From NCBI GenBank assembly GCA_045531685.1, contig JAZSEL010000120.1, positions 9,711-73,710 on the forward strand: a stretch of DNA of 64,000 nt. The letters run 5' to 3'. Below the pieces are notes generated by a model. It was given only the letters and a program-made list of their open reading frames with translations, ran no database searches and was not told the origin of the DNA. The DNA comes from RGIG8767 sp045531685 (GTDB lineage Bacteria; Bacillota; Clostridia; Lachnospirales; Lachnospiraceae). The position numbers were made by a program, and so were the translations under genes. This document shows positions 61,194 to 64,000 of this stretch, one piece after another. Position 1 is the stretch's first letter. Every line of letters starts with the position of its first letter.

Positions 61194-62966
61194 ATGGATT
61201 TTAATGCAATATACCATAGGGCCAATGATAATTATTGTTATCCGTTAAACGAAGAGGAGCTTATTATCAATATCAAAACAGGGTATGATGTAGTTGCAGT
61301 TAATATTGTGCAGGGGGACCCTTTTTCTGCCGGTATTTTAGGCGGCGGTGAAGCATGGGAGGGTACTCCTATGAAGATTCCGTTTAAAAAGAGACTGAAA
61401 AATCAGATTTGGTGGACCACCACTGTCAGACCGGAGTTCAAGCGGTTAAAATATTATTTTGAACTCATTACGGAAAATGAAAAGTATTACTATTTTGAAG
61501 ATGGATTTTTAAGTGAAGAGCAGTTTTGCTTGGAAGGCAGAAGTAAGCAGCATTTTGTTATGCCTTGGATGAATCCTTGCGATGTGCCGGTAACTCCGGA
61601 TTGGGTAAATGATACGGTTTGGTATCAGATTTTCCCGGAACGTTTTTGCAACGGCGATACATCCAATGATCCGGAAGGAACCATGCCATGGAAAAACCAG
61701 GGACCGGTAACCAATGATGAATTCTATGGCGGAGATTTGGAAGGTATTATACAGAAGCTTCCGTATTTAGAGGATCTGGGTATTAACGGTATCTATCTGA
61801 CACCGATTAATGAATCACCGTCCAGTCATAAGTATGACACAACGGACTATACTAAGATTGACCCTCATTTTGGGGACGAAGAGACATTTATGCGCCTTGT
61901 AAAAGAGTGCCATAACCGGGGTATCCGCGTTATGCTGGATGGGGTGTTTAATCATTGCGGCCAGTTTTTTGCTCCATGGCAGGATGTGCTTAAAAACGGT
62001 CCGGAGTCTGCTTATTACGATTGGTTTATGATTAATGAATGGCCTTTGGATTATGGACGCGGTGCAGCCAGAAAGAACCAGTTCTATACCTTTGCTTTTT
62101 ACGATAATATGCCAAAGCTGAATACCAACAACAAAGAGGTAAGAGATTATCTGTTGGATGTATGTGAGACATGGGTGAAAAAATACAATGTTGACGGCAT
62201 CCGTTTGGATGTGGCAAATGAGATTTCACATATTTTCTGTAAAGAACTCCGCGCCCGGATGAAAGCGATTAATCCGGATATCTATATTTTAGGTGAAATC
62301 TGGCACGATGCCATGCCATGGCTTCGCGGGGATGAATTTGACTCGGTTATGAATTATCCTCTTGGCCAGAGTATCAAGGACTTTTGGATTGATAAAAACC
62401 TTACCAATGAGGATTTTGAGTTTACCATCAACCGTTGTTATACAGGCTATATGCAGCAGACCAATGATGTATTGTTTAATCTTTTGGATTCCCATGATAC
62501 CAAGAGACTCCGTAACGATGCGAAGAATCTGGATGAATTTTTCCAGCAGATATCCGTATTGTTTACCATGCCGGGCAGCCCTTGTATCTACTATGGTACG
62601 GAGATTGCCATGGAAGGCGGTTATGACCCGGATTGCAGAAGATGTATGCCGTGGGAGGATATTGAGGCGGGTAAGTTTAAAGAGCGTATCAGCGTAATCA
62701 GACAGATTATCAACCTCCGTAAGACAGAGCCGCTCATGAAGAGCAGAAACTTCCATTTCCCTAACCGCATTGAAAATAAGCGAGTTATCGAATTTATGAA
62801 GGTGGGCTGGATTGACCACTATCTGGAAGTTATCATCAACTGCTCCGAGGAAGACATTGAGATTCCGTATGAAGGTGAAATTCTACTCCAGAGACACTAT
62901 ATTGATACAACATTGTTAAAAAATGGTATTCTGATCCGTAAGATTATTGAGACGAAGGAAGAATAG
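61194..62966 (+). CDS. GH13 alpha-amylase family enzyme (neopullulanase/cyclomaltodextrinase-like)
   Basis: A 590-residue cytoplasmic glycosidase acting on short alpha-glucans. The N-terminal beta domain (about 1-135) resembles CBM34. The barrel carries the GH13 regions: MLDGVFNHCG (I), DGIRLDVANEI (II, nucleophile Asp near 338), YILGEIWHD (III, Glu near 368) and LLDSHDTKRL (IV, Asp near 435). WYQIFPERF and YYGTEIAMEGGYDPDCRRC also fit the neopullulanase/cyclodextrinase branch. There is no signal peptide. ATG 61194 has AGGAGAAAA upstream, better than the longer frame from 61125. A terminator follows. Confidence 0.92.
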   Translation: MDFNAIYHRANDNYCYPLNEEELIINIKTGYDVVAVNIVQGDPFSAGILGGGEAWEGTPMKIPFKKRLKNQIWWTTTVRPEFKRLKYYFELITENEKYYYFEDGFLSEEQFCLEGRSKQHFVMPWMNPCDVPVTPDWVNDTVWYQIFPERFCNGDTSNDPEGTMPWKNQGPVTNDEFYGGDLEGIIQKLPYLEDLGINGIYLTPINESPSSHKYDTTDYTKIDPHFGDEETFMRLVKECHNRGIRVMLDGVFNHCGQFFAPWQDVLKNGPESAYYDWFMINEWPLDYGRGAARKNQFYTFAFYDNMPKLNTNNKEVRDYLLDVCETWVKKYNVDGIRLDVANEISHIFCKELRARMKAINPDIYILGEIWHDAMPWLRGDEFDSVMNYPLGQSIKDFWIDKNLTNEDFEFTINRCYTGYMQQTNDVLFNLLDSHDTKRLRNDAKNLDEFFQQISVLFTMPGSPCIYYGTEIAMEGGYDPDCRRCMPWEDIEAGKFKERISVIRQIINLRKTEPLMKSRNFHFPNRIENKRVIEFMKVGWIDHYLEVIINCSEEDIEIPYEGEILLQRHYIDTTLLKNGILIRKIIETKEE

Positions 62967-62971
62967 TAAGG

Positions 62972-63012
62972 ATAGTCAAGTATGATTTACTGAATCGTAC
63001 TTGACTATTTTT
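62972..63012 (+). terminator. Terminator after the GH13 gene
   Basis: ATAGTCAAGTATGATT (62972-62987) pairs with AATCGTACTTGACTAT (62993-63008, one G-U pair), then TTTTT. Confidence 0.9.
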
Positions 63013-63031
63013 GTGGGAAAATAATGCAGAG

Positions 63032-63168
63032 CTACTTGACGTATGACAAGTAGTGAGGTATTGGAGAAAAATTAGAAATGAGATAATTGAACTACAAGTT
63101 CAATGACAGACGCGACCTCCTCCTTTAGAATAGTTGGTAGAGACAATATTCTAAGGGAGGATTTTTTT
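63032..63168 (+). promoter_or_regulatory. Hairpin-rich leader with terminator-like stem before the metallophosphoesterase
   Basis: Three inverted repeats in a row. CTACTTG (63032-63038) pairs with CAAGTAG (63047-63053). TTGAACT (63087-63093) pairs with AGTTCAA (63097-63103). A 14-bp stem CCTCCTTTAGAATA (63119-63132) pairs with TATTCTAAGGGAGG (63147-63160) and is followed by seven T. The last is a full terminator about 30 bp before the start codon, suggesting attenuation. Confidence 0.65.
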
Positions 63169-63198
63169 GAATTGGAATATCAAAAGGAGGAGCACACA

Positions 63199-63954
63199 AT
63201 GATATATATAACAGGAGATTGTCATGCAGATTTCAGACGATTTGATATGGACGATTTTCCAGAGCAAGCAGAGATGACCCAGAATGACTATGTCATCATC
63301 TGTGGAGATTTCGGTGGAGTATGGATGAAAGATGAAGAGAGTGAAAAGGAAAAATGGTGGATGGATTGGCTAGAAAACAAGTCATTTACCACTTTGTTTG
63401 TAGATGGAAATCATGAGAATTTTGACCGCCTTTACTCTTATCCTGTGGAAGAATGGAATGGTGGTAAAATTCATAAAATACGCCCGTCTGTAATACATCT
63501 GATGAGAGGACAAGTATTTACGATTGATGGGAAGAAAATATTTACTTTTGGCGGAGCAAAAAGCCATGATATATCCGGTGGCATTTTGGAATATGACGCC
63601 CCGGATTTTCATAAAAAGAGAAAAGAATTAGAAAGAGATTTTAGACCGTATAGAATCAATCATTACAGCTGGTGGGAGCAAGAACTGCCATCAGAAGAGG
63701 AAATGGAAGAGGGAATAAGAAATTTAGCACTAAATGATAATAAAGTTGATTTTATAGTATCTCATTGTTGTGCAAGCAGTACGCAAGCTTTAGTTGGCGA
63801 AGGGTGGTATAAGAGAGATTATCTCAGTGAATATTTTGAAAAGATACGCAGAAGTGTACAGTTTAAAAAGTGGTTTTTCGGGCATTACCATGATAATAGA
63901 TATGTTAATGCACGGGAGATACTAATATATGAGCAAATAATTAGAATAGTGTAA
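63199..63954 (+). CDS. Calcineurin-like metallophosphoesterase
   Basis: A 251-residue phosphoesterase. Metal-binding motifs in order are GDCHADF (a Cys replaces the usual variable residue of GDxH), GDFGGVW, GNHENFD, SHCC near 200 and GHYHDN near 234. The order and spacing fit class III metallophosphatases that act on nucleotides or phosphoproteins. ATG 63199 with AAAGGAGG ten bases upstream is chosen; the longer frame from 63103 would run through the terminator hairpin. The next gene begins nine bases after the stop. Confidence 0.9.
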   Translation: MIYITGDCHADFRRFDMDDFPEQAEMTQNDYVIICGDFGGVWMKDEESEKEKWWMDWLENKSFTTLFVDGNHENFDRLYSYPVEEWNGGKIHKIRPSVIHLMRGQVFTIDGKKIFTFGGAKSHDISGGILEYDAPDFHKKRKELERDFRPYRINHYSWWEQELPSEEEMEEGIRNLALNDNKVDFIVSHCCASSTQALVGEGWYKRDYLSEYFEKIRRSVQFKKWFFGHYHDNRYVNAREILIYEQIIRIV

Positions 63955-63963
63955 GAGGAGAGA

Positions 63964-64000
63964 ATGACGAATAAATATACTTACCCGGGTAGTCGGGGGA
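63964..64000 (+). CDS. Start of a further gene, truncated by the window end
   Basis: ATG 63964 follows AAGAGGAGAG and reads MTNKYTYPGSRG before the window ends. Close spacing to the metallophosphoesterase suggests a shared operon. Too short to identify. Confidence 0.5.
   Translation, partial: MTNKYTYPGSRG

Overview
The window looks like chromosome from a motile, anaerobic Gram-positive of the Clostridia, most probably Lachnospiraceae. This is inferred from moderately AT-rich DNA with strong AGGAGG-type ribosome sites, Rho-independent terminators after most units, and families common in that group: DUF5058, DUF4173, DUF2975, a PurO-type IMP cyclohydrolase, TAXI-TRAP transport, solute-binding/EAL proteins and FliB. 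No rRNA, tRNA, CRISPR array or prophage was seen. The only mobile-element trace is a short IS3-type end.

Layout. 1-6.2 kb: the 3' part of an RlmD-type rRNA methyltransferase, a 63-bp tandem repeat carrying mini-ORFs, an ASKHA (RACE/DUF4445) ATPase with a Glu/Lys/Gln repeat insert, and a large solute-binding/degenerate GGDEF/EAL protein. 6.2-8.4 kb: a ZTP riboswitch and terminator in front of a two-gene unit for the last two steps of IMP synthesis. 8.5-12.2 kb: cardiolipin synthase, a nucleotidyltransferase and a D-2-hydroxyacid dehydrogenase. 12.2-19.6 kb: a gene train with three small membrane proteins (two zinc ribbons), a DEAD-box helicase, a second rRNA uracil methyltransferase, an SH3-repeat membrane protein and a glycosyltransferase fused to a MarR-like domain. 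19.7-25.4 kb: a DUF6709-like membrane protein, then PfkB kinase, DUF5058, a membrane partner, an M20 hydrolase and DUF1893.

25.4-34.0 kb: an inverted-repeat-rich spacer, a BlaI/M56 sensor pair, an ECF S component, a MATE exporter, and a palindrome-controlled DUF2975/XRE/DUF4173 membrane set plus YbjN. 34.3-45.0 kb: nitronate monooxygenase-like protein, a chemoreceptor with a PilZ tail, a convergent methyltransferase, a PAS-GGDEF cyclase, a TAXI-TRAP uptake system and a second chemoreceptor. 45.2-54.9 kb: a purine permease followed by a tightly packed signalling run (hybrid kinase, REC/HD-GYP/GGDEF regulator, hybrid kinase, FliB flagellin methylase).

55.1-59.6 kb: the IS3 relic, a heterodimeric ABC exporter on the minus strand behind a 30-codon leader peptide and a terminator (a probable attenuator), and a divergent XRE regulator. 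59.7-64.0 kb: a protein joining a CheC/CheX-type phosphatase to a CheY receiver, a GH13 amylase-like enzyme, a metallophosphoesterase behind a hairpin-dense leader, and the start of one more gene.

Two themes stand out. Cyclic-di-GMP and chemotaxis signalling is dense: EAL, GGDEF, HD-GYP, PilZ, two chemoreceptors, a CheX-CheY fusion and FliB. RNA-level control is also frequent: the ZTP riboswitch, the leader-peptide attenuator and the hairpin leader at 63.0 kb. All functions are read from sequence motifs; no database search was possible.
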